A stretch of DNA of 45,858 nucleotides, from the NCBI RefSeq assembly GCF_030766825.1, contig NZ_JASFDV010000059.1, positions 1 through 45,858 of the forward strand, given 5' to 3'. Numbering within the stretch: position 1 is the stretch's first letter; every line of letters begins with the position of its first letter. Under the pieces are notes generated by a model that was not told the DNA's origin, did no database searches, and saw nothing but the letters and a program-made list of their open reading frames with translations. The position numbers and the translations under genes were made by a program. This DNA comes from Nocardiopsis sp. CC223A. Its GTDB lineage: Bacteria > Actinomycetota > Actinomycetes > Streptosporangiales > Streptosporangiaceae. Positions 1-7,336 of this stretch are shown here, piece by piece.

Positions 1-117
1 ATCCCGGCCGCCGCGGCGGGCGGGGACCGGCCCGCGCCCAAGCGCAAGGGACGCGGCCGCCGCGCCTCGGTGCCGTCCTGGGACGAGATCATGTTCGGGG
101 CCAAGAAGGACGAGTGA
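1..117 (+). CDS. sepH: C-terminal end of SepH-like septation protein (partial)
   Basis: The first 38 codons are open in frame 1 and end at TGA 115-117. The visible tail is a basic Lys/Arg-Gly patch followed by SVPSWDEIMFG and a short charged end. I recognise this as the conserved C-terminal motif of actinobacterial SepH (DUF3071), a DNA-binding protein that stimulates FtsZ assembly during cell division. Only this tail lies in the window, so the N-terminal helix-turn-helix domain cannot be checked. A strong hairpin follows 26 bp after the stop. The assignment rests on one short motif, but the motif is distinctive. Confidence 0.75.
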   Translation: MPAAAAGGDRPAPKRKGRGRRASVPSWDEIMFGAKKDE

Positions 118-143
118 CCGTCCGGGGTCCCGCACCGCTTCCC

Positions 144-175
144 ACGGGGGCGGCCGACGCGTCGGCCGCCCCCGT
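144..175. terminator. Perfect 32-bp palindrome, likely bidirectional terminator
   Basis: The 16-nt half-sites (144-159 and 160-175) are exact reverse complements rich in G and C. The hairpin lies between the end of sepH on the plus strand and the end of the regulator fragment on the minus strand, the usual place for a shared terminator. There is no T tract, which is common in actinomycetes. Confidence 0.65.
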
Positions 176-183
176 TCCATGTG

Positions 184-342
184 TCAGCGGGACGCGGCCA
201 CACGGCGGGCGGCCAGGGCCATGGCCGCCAGCGAGCGGTGGGACTCCCGGGACAGGTCCAGGCCCAGCAGCGCGGCCGCGCGCCCCAGACGGTAGTCCAC
301 GGTGTCGGGGTGGACGTGCAGTCGCGCCGCGGTCCCCTCCGG
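184..342 (-). pseudogene. C-terminal HTH remnant of a PucR/CdaR-type regulator
   Basis: On the minus strand, ending at the TGA complementary to 184-186, about 50 codons encode a PucR C-terminal helix-turn-helix: TAARLHVHPDTVDYRLGRAA, then a leucine-containing segment and a helical tail. In this family the motif sits at the extreme C-terminus of proteins of roughly 400-600 residues. Upstream of about 340 the minus frame stays open but stops resembling the family, and the plus strand begins to encode a GH78-like protein. The regulator therefore seems to have lost everything except its DNA-binding end. The junction is placed at 335-345 by eye. Confidence 0.7.
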
Positions 343-1462
343 CGGCCGGTACCTGGTGGTGCCCGTGGACGGACCCGACGTCCGGGTGACGGCGACCGTG
401 CGCGAAGCCCTGCGCCCACGGCCCGCGGGGGCCGGCTCCGACTGCTCCGACCCCTTCCTGGAACACCTGTTCGCGGTGGCGCTGCGCACCGTCGACCTCA
501 CCGCACAGGACGCCTACCTCGACTGCCCCACCCGGGAGTCGCGCGCCTGGGTCGGCGACGCCGTCGTACACCAGGCGGTGGACCTGGCGACCGACCCCGA
601 CTGGGCGCTGGCCGTGTGGAACCCCCGGCTGCTCGCCCGGGCACGCCCCGACGGCATGCTCCCCATGGTCGCCGTGGGCGACTTCGCCCGCGACGGGGTA
701 CCGCCCATCCCCGACTGAGCGCTGCACTGGATCCGGTCGGTGCACCTGCTGTACCGGTACACCGGCGACCGGGAGACGGTGGCGGAGCTGCTGGACACCG
801 CCGAGGGGGTACTGCGCTGGTTCGCCCGGCACGCGCGCCCCGACGGCCTGCTGCACGACGTGCCCGGGCGGGTGCTGATCGACCGGTCCCCCGTGCAGGT
901 CGCCGGGTACTCGGCCGCGCTCAACGCACTGTGGGGCCGGGCCCTCGCCGACTACGCCGAGATGGCCGCCTGGTCGGGCGACCCCGGGCGGGCCCTGTGG
1001 GCGCGGGACGCCCACGCGCGCCTGGCCGACGGGTTCGAGGCGTTCCGGGACGGGGAACGCGGCGCCTACCGCGACACCCTGGACCCCGCGGGCCCCGGAC
1101 GCGGGGTCAGCGAGCACACGGCCGCGGCGGCGGTGTGCGCGCACCTGGTGCCGCCGCGGCGGCGGGAACGCGTGCGGGACCTGCTGCTGGACCGGGCCGC
1201 GATGTTCACCCGCAGCCCGCCGGCCGACCACGGGGTCGACGAACGCGGGGCCCGGGACGGCACCCCCGTGCACCTGCGGATCGCCGGGCGGGTGCCCACC
1301 CCGCACGGGTTCGTGGAGGTCGCCGTGGAGGACGGGCGGATCCGGGTTGACTCCCCCGTGCCGGTGGAGTCCTCCCACCCGTCGGGCCGCCTGGACTCCT
1401 TCCCCGCCGGAAGGCGTACGATCGCCCTGCACCACGCCTTCCCCCGAGGAGACCAGCCATGA
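343..1462 (+). pseudogene. Broken GH78-like alpha-L-rhamnosidase gene
   Basis: Two pieces in the same frame are separated by one TGA at 716-718. The first piece carries DCPTRESRAWVGDA, resembling the six-hairpin catalytic domain of GH78 alpha-L-rhamnosidases, and runs to GVPPIPD. The next piece resumes with ALHWIRSVHLLYRYTGDRE. Reading the TGA as TGG restores the expected IPDWALHW, so this looks like a nonsense mutation. The N-terminal domains are missing because the gene joins the regulator fragment near 340. The C-terminal PHGFVEVAVEDGRIRVDSP stretch resembles the family's last beta domain but follows the hairpin region too soon, suggesting a further internal deletion. The stop overlaps the next gene's ATG as ATGA, a relic of translational coupling. 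Confidence 0.75.
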
Positions 1463-2853
1463 CGGACGGACCCACCGTGCGCGTCGGAACCGGAGCACTG
1501 CGCGGCACCACCGAGCAGGGGATCGTCCGCCACCTGGGCGTCCCCTACGCGGCACCGCCCGTCGGGGAGCACCGTTTCTCGGCTCCCGCCCCAGCCCCGG
1601 CCTGGGAGGGGGTGCGCGACGCCACCGTGTACGGGCCCGGCGCCCCGCAGGCGCCCTACGAGGGCCCCATCGGGGAGATCCTGCCGTCGGTGGACGCCCT
1701 GGGGGACGACTGCCTGCACGTCAACGTGTGGGCGCCGCAGGGGGCCGAACCCGGTTCGCTGCCGGTGCTGCTGTGGTTCCACGGCGGGGCGCTGGTACGC
1801 GGGGCCAACTCCCTGAGCGCCTACGACGGGACCGCCTTCGCCCGCGACGGGATCGTGTTCGTGTCCGCCAACTACCGGCTGGGCTCGGAGGGGTTCTCCG
1901 TTCTGGAGGGCGCCCCGCTCAACCTGGGGCTCGCCGACCAGCTGGCCGCGCTGCGCTGGGTGCGGCGGGAGATCACCGCGTTCGGCGGCGACCCGGAGCG
2001 GATCACCGTCGCCGGGCAGTCCGCCGGGGCGGGCACCACCGCCGCGCTCATCGCGCACCCCGAGGCCGGGCGGCTGGTGCGGCGGGCGATCATCCAGAGC
2101 GGACCGCTGACCGCAGCCGCCCCCGACCGGGCCGGGCGGATCACCCGGCTCATCGCGCAGGACCTGGGGATCCCCGCCACCCGGGACGCCTTCGCCGAAG
2201 TGGAGCCGAAAGACCTGGTCACCGCCCAGCACCGGGCGATGGCGTCGGGCAACCCGCTGGCGGGCGGCCCCGCGTTCTCCCTGGCCGTGGACGGCGACCT
2301 GGTGCCGCGCTCCCCCTACGACGCGTTGCGCGCGGGCGCCGCCGACCACGTGGACCTGCTCATGGGCACCACCCTGGAGGAGCACCGGCTGTGGCTGGCC
2401 CCCACCGGCGCCGACCGCGACCTGGGGTGGCCGCTGCTGGCCCTGGGCGCGCTGCGGTTCGGCGTGGGCCCGGCGACGCTGCGCAGGCTGCGTTCGCGGC
2501 GGCCCGGGATGAGCGTGGGGATGCTGGCGGGGGCGCTCGTCGGGGAGGTGGTGCTGGAGCGGCCGGTACGGCGGGTGGCGCGGGCCCGTGCCGGGCGGGG
2601 CGTAGCCTCGCACGTGTTCGGATTCGCCTGGCGCAGCCCGGTGGCGGCCCTGGGCGCGGCGCACTGCATGGAGCTGCCGTTCGTGTTCGACCGGCTGGGC
2701 ACCCCCGGCGCCCTGGCGCTGACCGGCCCGGACGCCCCCGCCGGGCTGGCCGACCGGACGCACCGGGCCTGGGTGGACTTCGTCCGCGACGGCGACCCCG
2801 GCTGGCCCTCCTGGTCCGAGCGGGCCGAGCCGCACGTCCTGGACGCGGGCTGA
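1459..2853 (+). CDS. Type-B carboxylesterase/lipase family protein
   Basis: A 464-residue alpha/beta hydrolase expected to cleave carboxylic esters in the cytoplasm, since no signal peptide is seen. It has the family signatures YAAPPVGEHRF near the N-terminus, an oxyanion-hole HGG (LLWFHGGALV), and the nucleophile elbow GQSAGAG with Ser188. Glu in GTTLEEHRLW and His in GAAHCMELPFVF are the likely remaining triad residues. The ATG is preceded by GAGGAGACC and overlaps the stop of the decayed GH78-like gene, so the two were probably one operon. It is slightly shorter than typical members (about 500 residues). The substrate is unknown. A paralogue lies at 27.1-28.6 kb. Confidence 0.88.
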   Translation: MTDGPTVRVGTGALRGTTEQGIVRHLGVPYAAPPVGEHRFSAPAPAPAWEGVRDATVYGPGAPQAPYEGPIGEILPSVDALGDDCLHVNVWAPQGAEPGSLPVLLWFHGGALVRGANSLSAYDGTAFARDGIVFVSANYRLGSEGFSVLEGAPLNLGLADQLAALRWVRREITAFGGDPERITVAGQSAGAGTTAALIAHPEAGRLVRRAIIQSGPLTAAAPDRAGRITRLIAQDLGIPATRDAFAEVEPKDLVTAQHRAMASGNPLAGGPAFSLAVDGDLVPRSPYDALRAGAADHVDLLMGTTLEEHRLWLAPTGADRDLGWPLLALGALRFGVGPATLRRLRSRRPGMSVGMLAGALVGEVVLERPVRRVARARAGRGVASHVFGFAWRSPVAALGAAHCMELPFVFDRLGTPGALALTGPDAPAGLADRTHRAWVDFVRDGDPGWPSWSERAEPHVLDAG

Positions 2854-2863
2854 GCCGGCCCGG

Positions 2864-4795
2864 TCAGGGGCGCGGGCCGGCCAGGAAGGGGCGGACCATG
2901 TCCGGGGTGATCTCGGCGGCGAAGCCCACCGACTCCTCGAAGGAGGCGTCCCCGGCGGTGTAGCCCCCGGCGCCCGCGCCCACGGTCACCTGGAGGTCGG
3001 CCAGACCGGGCCCGCGCTGGAACAGGGTCTGGCGCCAGGTCCAGCCGATCACCGCCGACCGCTCCACCGTGGCCTGGGAACGCGACAGCGAGCCCGAGCG
3101 GACGCTCACCCGCTCCCCGTCGTGGCCGTGCCCCAGGGACCGGTAGCGGTCCACGCCCAGGGGCACCCCGGCGACCGTGAGGACCAGGGCCAGGGCCACG
3201 GCCCAGCCGGGGGCGAACGCGACCGTCAGCGCCAGCGCCAGCGCGGGCGGGCCCACCGAGCGCACCAGACGGCGGCGCAGGGCGGCCCGGGGGTGGCGGC
3301 GCAGCGTGCCGGTGTAGCGGCCCAGGGCGTGGTCCACGACCTCCTCGACCCGGGCTCGCGGGCCGATCGGCAGCAGCACCGAGCGTCCGGCCGCGTCGCC
3401 CAGCCCGGTGACGATCGCGCGCAGGCGAACCGCGCCGCGCAGCCGCTCCAGGGGGTTGTCCAGCAGCTCGTACCCGCGGATGCGCCGCTTCTCCAGGGTG
3501 ACGCTGCGCCGGGTGAACAGACCGCGCTCGGCCACCAGGGAGCCGTCGCGCTCGCGCAGCGTGAAACCCCAGTGGGTGAAGGCGTAGGAGACCACCGCGA
3601 ACACCGGCATGAGCAGCACGATCACCACGGCGGCCACGACGGCGGCCGACACCAGGCCGTTGCGGTCGGAGGCCTGCACCCAGTCGACGAACGCGTCCGT
3701 GGCCCACTCCCCCGCGGTCTGCTGGACCGCACCGAACAGGGCGGACAGCACGGCGAAGGGGGTGAGCAGGTAGCCCAGGCTCAGTGCGCCGTACAGGTAC
3801 CAGGAGCGGGGGATGGCGAAGTGGACGGTCCCCTCGTCGGCGGCCGGGGCGTCGGCCCCGGGTGCCGGACGGGGTCCGCCGTCGGCGGTGGCGCCGTCGG
3901 CCGCCCCGGCCCGCCCGGCCAGCACCGCCCGGCGGTGCAGCAGGACCCGGCGCAGCCGCTCGGCCTCGGCGGTGTCCACGGCGTCGAGCTTGCCGTCCTC
4001 GCTGCCGCCCGCCGCCCCGGCCGCCGCCTCGATGCGCACCACCGCCACGCCCAGGATCCGGTGCAGGAGGGTGCTGGTGACGTCCACGCCCCGGATGCGT
4101 TCGAGCGGGATGGTGCGCCGGGACCGGCTCAGCAGGCCCTTGCGGATCTCCAGGTGGTCCCCGGCCACCTCGTAGCTCGTGGTCCGCCAGGTGACGAAGC
4201 CGCCGACGAGCAGGCCGACCACGCCCGCACCGGCGGCGCCCATCACCCACGGGTTGAACCCGCCCACGACCAGGCCCGCGATGATGGGCAGCAGCAGGCT
4301 GCGCAGCTGGTTGACGGGCCCCACGACCATGGTCCGGGGGCTCAGCCTGCGCGCCCGCTCCGCCTCGAAGCCGCCGGTCCCCGGCCCGGAGGCCTCGTAC
4401 GGCTCCCCCGGCGTCCCGTCCCGGGCGGCCTCGGCCATCTCTCCCGGCATATTCGGCACATCAGACACATTCGGTGTATCCGGCACGGAGGACCCGCCGG
4501 TCCCTGAAGGCCCGGGGGTCCCTCCCGGCCCCTCGGCCGCGGCGGGACCGGGCACCTCCCCGAACGCCTCCGGCCCGGGACGCGCGGTGTCCTCATCCGC
4601 CCCGTCGGGCGCGGGGGACGCGGCCGTACCGTCGGCACTCCCAGACCCACCCGAACGAGCGGACACCGGGGCCTCAACGGCCTCGCCGGCGGCCGGAGTG
4701 TCGGGACCGGTGTGTTCGGGCGTCGCGGGGGCGCGGTCCCGCGGAGAGGGGGAGCGCGGTGTCGTGCGGCCCTCGTCACCGGTTCCGTCGGTCAT
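2864..4795 (-). CDS. YdbT-like membrane protein with bacterial PH (bPH2/DUF304) domains
   Basis: A 643-residue membrane protein. Residues 1 to about 145 are a low-complexity Pro/Gly/Asp/Glu-rich region that is probably disordered. It is followed by paired hydrophobic helices and repeated bPH2 modules with the hallmark pattern YEVAGDHLEIRKGLLSRSRR, IPLERIRGVDVTSTLLHRIL, later RRSVTLEKRRIRGYELLDNP, and a third copy near the C-terminus. YdbT-like proteins are usually encoded beside a small YdbS-like partner; here that partner is at 5650-6225, with a mobile element in between. I chose the ATG at 4795 (MTDGTGDEGR). The frame stays open to 4858, but that extension is the element's hairpin end. No clear Shine-Dalgarno precedes the ATG, as expected if the original leader was displaced. 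Molecular function is unknown. Confidence 0.82.
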   Translation of the reverse strand: MTDGTGDEGRTTPRSPSPRDRAPATPEHTGPDTPAAGEAVEAPVSARSGGSGSADGTAASPAPDGADEDTARPGPEAFGEVPGPAAAEGPGGTPGPSGTGGSSVPDTPNVSDVPNMPGEMAEAARDGTPGEPYEASGPGTGGFEAERARRLSPRTMVVGPVNQLRSLLLPIIAGLVVGGFNPWVMGAAGAGVVGLLVGGFVTWRTTSYEVAGDHLEIRKGLLSRSRRTIPLERIRGVDVTSTLLHRILGVAVVRIEAAAGAAGGSEDGKLDAVDTAEAERLRRVLLHRRAVLAGRAGAADGATADGGPRPAPGADAPAADEGTVHFAIPRSWYLYGALSLGYLLTPFAVLSALFGAVQQTAGEWATDAFVDWVQASDRNGLVSAAVVAAVVIVLLMPVFAVVSYAFTHWGFTLRERDGSLVAERGLFTRRSVTLEKRRIRGYELLDNPLERLRGAVRLRAIVTGLGDAAGRSVLLPIGPRARVEEVVDHALGRYTGTLRRHPRAALRRRLVRSVGPPALALALTVAFAPGWAVALALVLTVAGVPLGVDRYRSLGHGHDGERVSVRSGSLSRSQATVERSAVIGWTWRQTLFQRGPGLADLQVTVGAGAGGYTAGDASFEESVGFAAEITPDMVRPFLAGPRP

Positions 4796-4815
4796 TTGGT
4801 TGTTGGGTGTGGAGA

Positions 4816-4835
4816 CCCCGTCCTTCAGGACGGGG
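4816..4835 (+). repeat. Left-end subterminal hairpin of the tnpB element
   Basis: An 8-bp stem with a TTCA loop, matching the type of palindrome that TnpA binds at IS200/IS605 ends. The right-end hairpin has the same loop and orientation. Confidence 0.7.
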
Positions 4836-4939
4836 AGGAAACACCCGTCTCCTCTCACAGCTCGTGTTCTCGTTCGTGTTCTCGATGACTTCCCCGGCTT
4901 CCCTCACACCGAGGTGACCGGCTCGCTACAGTACGGCAC

Positions 4940-5614
4940 ATGACCAGGACAATCGTGAAGCGGGCGTACCGATACCGCTTCCACCCCACCGGTGCGCAGG
5001 CGGTGGAGCTGTCGCGCAAGCAGCAGGGGTCGGCGAACCGGGCCGAGGCCCGGCGGAGGGTGGCGCGGGTGCACGCCCGGATCGCCGACCGGCGCCGGGA
5101 CTTCCTGCACAAGCTCACCACCCGTCTCGTCCGCGAAAACCAAGTGGTCGTGATCGAGGACCTGACCGTGCGCACCCTGGTCAGGAACCGCAAACTGTCC
5201 CGCGCCATCTCCGACGCCGCCTGGTCCCAGCTGCGGTCGATGCTGGAGTACAAGACCGGCTGATACGGGCGGGAGCCGGTCGTGGTGGACCGGTTCTTCC
5301 CCTCCACCCGGCTCTGCTCGGCCCCCGGGTGCGGGCACGTGCACGAGAGGCTGCCGCTGGACGTGCGGGAGTGGACCTGTCCCCGGTGCGGGACGGTCCA
5401 CGACCGTGATGTGAACGCGGCGAACGACATCAGGGCCGCCGGGCCGGCGGTCGCTGCCGGGACCCCGCTGTGCGATGACGGCGAAGCCTGCACAGTAGGG
5501 GCGGGAGCCGGTGTGAGACCTCAACGGGAGTCCTCCCGGACGGGGCGGTCGGCGTCGAAGCAGGAAGGCCGCGGGACGACCCGCGACGGGGCGAGAGCCC
5601 CGGACCGCCGATAG
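4940..5614 (+). pseudogene. tnpB: tnpB (RNA-guided nuclease TnpB/IS1341 family), internally deleted, with a nonsense codon
   Basis: The N-terminus (KRAYRYRFHPTGAQAVELSR) is the canonical TnpB start. The sequence then jumps directly to KQQGSANRAEARRRVARVHA, which normally lies more than 150 residues later. The region with the first RuvC aspartate is gone. The RuvC-II segment (VVVIEDLTV, Glu), the four-cysteine zinc finger (CSAPGCGH and CPRCG) and RuvC-III (DRDVNAANDI, Asp) remain. The frame is interrupted by TGA at 5261-5263 between KTG and YGREPVVVDRFFPS; TnpBs have Trp here (GWYGR), so this is TGG to TGA. Intact TnpBs have roughly 400 residues. The protein cannot be an active nuclease. Confidence 0.88.
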
Positions 5615-5627
5615 GTGGTTCCGGAAT

Positions 5628-5645
5628 CCCCGCCTTCAGGCGGGG
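5628..5645 (+). repeat. Right-end hairpin of the tnpB element, within the presumed omega-RNA 3' end
   Basis: A 7-bp stem with TTCA loop followed by GGAGGTCAA. In related elements the 3' part of tnpB plus this end is transcribed as the guide RNA scaffold, with the flanking sequence (here starting GTGGCATCGTCCC) as guide. This is by analogy only. Confidence 0.55.
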
Positions 5646-5649
5646 GAGG

Positions 5650-6225
5650 TCAAGTGGCATCGTCCCGCAGCGTTCCGGCGTGCACGGCCAGCTCCTCGCT
5701 CAGGCCGCGCGCCTGGTCGGCGTCCAGTCCCTCGATGGTCGACGACCCCGCGTAGGAGGCCGTCTGCACTTCCAGGGTCGCCACGGAGAAGAGGCGCTCC
5801 AGCCACCCCTGGGTGTGGTCGACCGTCTGTAGGCGGCTCACCGGCACCAGCTGCCAGGTTCGGCTCACCCAACCCGAGCGCGTGTAGATGACGTCCCCGG
5901 TCACCTCCCAGCGGTGCACCCGGTACCGCCAGGACGGCACGACCGCCACCCGGATCAGGGCGTACACACCGTAGACGACGGGTACGAACGGGGCGTACTC
6001 GCGCACCCACCCGGGCGGCCAGGTCCACCCGAGGGAGGTCAGCGCCCACGCGGCCGCGCTCAGCAGTGCCGTGAGGAACAGGCCGCCCATCAGCAGGCGC
6101 ACCGTCCACACGCCGATGGCGCGCCTGCTCACCCTGTGCTCCGGCGGTCGCAGTCCGGCCGCGCGCGGCGGCTCCGGTGGGGAGGGATCCATGGGGAGGT
6201 CGGGCGGGGTGTCGTTCACGGACAC
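5650..6225 (-). CDS. YdbS-like membrane protein with one bacterial PH domain
   Basis: A 191-residue protein. A Pro-rich cytoplasmic start is followed by two hydrophobic helices (about residues 40-95: IGVWTVRLLMGGLFLTALLS and VPVVYGVYALIRVAVV), then one bPH2/DUF304 domain with WEVTGDVIYTRSGWVSRTWQ, VPVSRLQTVDHTQGWLERLF and LEVQTASYAG. This small protein plus the larger YdbT-like one downstream form the usual two-gene unit; their function is not established. Transcription runs toward 2864 and is now interrupted by the tnpB element. The stop codon TGA (complement of 5650-5652) falls in the last bases of that element, so the insertion seems to have supplied a replacement stop. Confidence 0.82.
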   Translation of the reverse strand: MSVNDTPPDLPMDPSPPEPPRAAGLRPPEHRVSRRAIGVWTVRLLMGGLFLTALLSAAAWALTSLGWTWPPGWVREYAPFVPVVYGVYALIRVAVVPSWRYRVHRWEVTGDVIYTRSGWVSRTWQLVPVSRLQTVDHTQGWLERLFSVATLEVQTASYAGSSTIEGLDADQARGLSEELAVHAGTLRDDAT

Positions 6226-6324
6226 GAGTCTAGGGCCGCCCCGGGCCCGCGATCCCCTGCGGGCCCGGTGATCCCGGGGCGACGGCGTCAGCGAGGTGTA
6301 GGCGTCGCGGCCCCGGATGTCAGC

Positions 6325-6337
6325 GTTCTGTCAGAAC
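6325..6337. promoter_or_regulatory. Possible operator palindrome upstream of the ABC exporter
   Basis: GTTCTGTCAGAAC is a perfect 6+1+6 inverted repeat 42 bp upstream of the exporter ATPase start and about 100 bp upstream of the divergent YdbS-like gene. The position suits an operator, but no regulator gene adjoins it. Confidence 0.35.
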
Positions 6338-6379
6338 CGCCGACGAGACTGGTCATCGAACGTGCGAACGGAGGAGCAG

Positions 6380-7336
6380 ATGACAGACGCCATACGCGCG
6401 GAGGGTCTGGTCAAGGAGTTCAAGGGCAAGCGCGCCCTGGACGGGGTGGACCTGACCGCCAGGACGGGGGCCGTGCTGGGTGTCCTGGGTCCCAACGGCT
6501 CCGGCAAGACCACGACGGTGCGCATCCTGGCCACCCTGCTGCGACCGGACGCCGGACGCGCCGAGGTCGCCGGCTTCGACGTGGTGCGCGAGCCCCACGA
6601 GGTCCGCCGGCTGATCGGCCTCACCGGCCAGTACGCCGCCGTCGACGACGAGCTGACCGGCGTGCAGAACCTGGTGCTGATCGCCCGGCTGCTGGGCTTC
6701 GACCGGGCCGGGGCCCGCACCCGGGCGGACGAGCTGCTGGAGCGGTTCTCGCTGTCCGACGCGGGCGGCCGTCCCGCCAAGACCTACTCGGGCGGCATGC
6801 GCCGCCGCCTGGACCTGGCGGCCAGCCTGGTCGGCCGACCCGCCCTGCTGTACCTGGACGAGCCGACGACCGGCCTGGACCCGCGCAGCCGCAACGACCT
6901 GTGGGACGTGGTCCGCGACCTGGTCGGCGACGGGGTCACCGTCCTGCTCACCACCCAGTACCTGGAGGAGGCCGACCGGCTCGCCGACGACCTGCTGGTG
7001 CTCGACCACGGGCGGGTCATCAGCCGGGGCACCCCGGAGGAGCTGAAGAACCGGACCGGCGGCCAGGTCCTGGAACTGCGCACCGTCGAGGCCGACCGGC
7101 TGCCGCTGGCCACCAAGATCATCGAGGCGGTCACCAGCACCCCGGTCACCCGGGACGACCTGGTGGCCCGTGTGCCCGTCACCGACGCGGGCGTGCTGCC
7201 CGAGGTGGTGCGCCGCCTGGACGAGCAGGGGGTGGCCGTCGCCGAGCTGTCCCTGCGCAAGCCCAGCCTGGACGAGGTGTTCCTGGCCCTGACCGGGCAC
7301 ACCACGGAGAGCGAGACCGAGGAGGTACCCGCATGA
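6380..7336 (+). CDS. DrrA-like ABC exporter ATP-binding protein
   Basis: A 318-residue ABC ATPase of the daunorubicin-resistance (DrrA) type, energising export through the permease encoded next. Walker A is GPNGSGKTTT (about residue 40), the signature is YSGGMRRRLDLA, and Walker B is LLYLDEPTTGLDP. The C-terminal domain includes the family's ending PSLDEVFLALTGH. The start is the ATG at 6380 after a strong GGAGGAG; an upstream in-frame start at 6317 has no ribosome site. The stop overlaps the permease start as ATGA. The substrate cannot be read from sequence; such pairs export drugs or lipids. Confidence 0.9.
   Translation: MTDAIRAEGLVKEFKGKRALDGVDLTARTGAVLGVLGPNGSGKTTTVRILATLLRPDAGRAEVAGFDVVREPHEVRRLIGLTGQYAAVDDELTGVQNLVLIARLLGFDRAGARTRADELLERFSLSDAGGRPAKTYSGGMRRRLDLAASLVGRPALLYLDEPTTGLDPRSRNDLWDVVRDLVGDGVTVLLTTQYLEEADRLADDLLVLDHGRVISRGTPEELKNRTGGQVLELRTVEADRLPLATKIIEAVTSTPVTRDDLVARVPVTDAGVLPEVVRRLDEQGVAVAELSLRKPSLDEVFLALTGHTTESETEEVPA

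Larger units (their letters stand above)
4796..5652 (+). mobile_element. Degenerate stand-alone IS200/IS605-type (IS1341-like) tnpB element
   Basis: An 857-bp insertion carrying only a tnpB pseudogene and no tnpA. Both ends have the subterminal hairpins expected of IS200/IS605 elements: CCCCGTCC-TTCA-GGACGGGG at 4816-4835 and CCCCGCC-TTCA-GGCGGGG at 5628-5645, both with a TTCA loop. No terminal inverted repeats or target duplication are seen, as expected for this class. The exact ends are inferred: joining the sequence before 4796 to that after 5652 gives an ATGA-type overlap between the two PH-domain genes. With no TnpA and a truncated TnpB, the element could move only with help from elsewhere. 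Confidence 0.75.

Noticed and set aside
4796..4858. N-terminal extension MRGDGCFLPVL of the YdbT-like protein.
   Set aside because: It is read through the left hairpin of the tnpB element; ATG 4795 begins the proper charged start.
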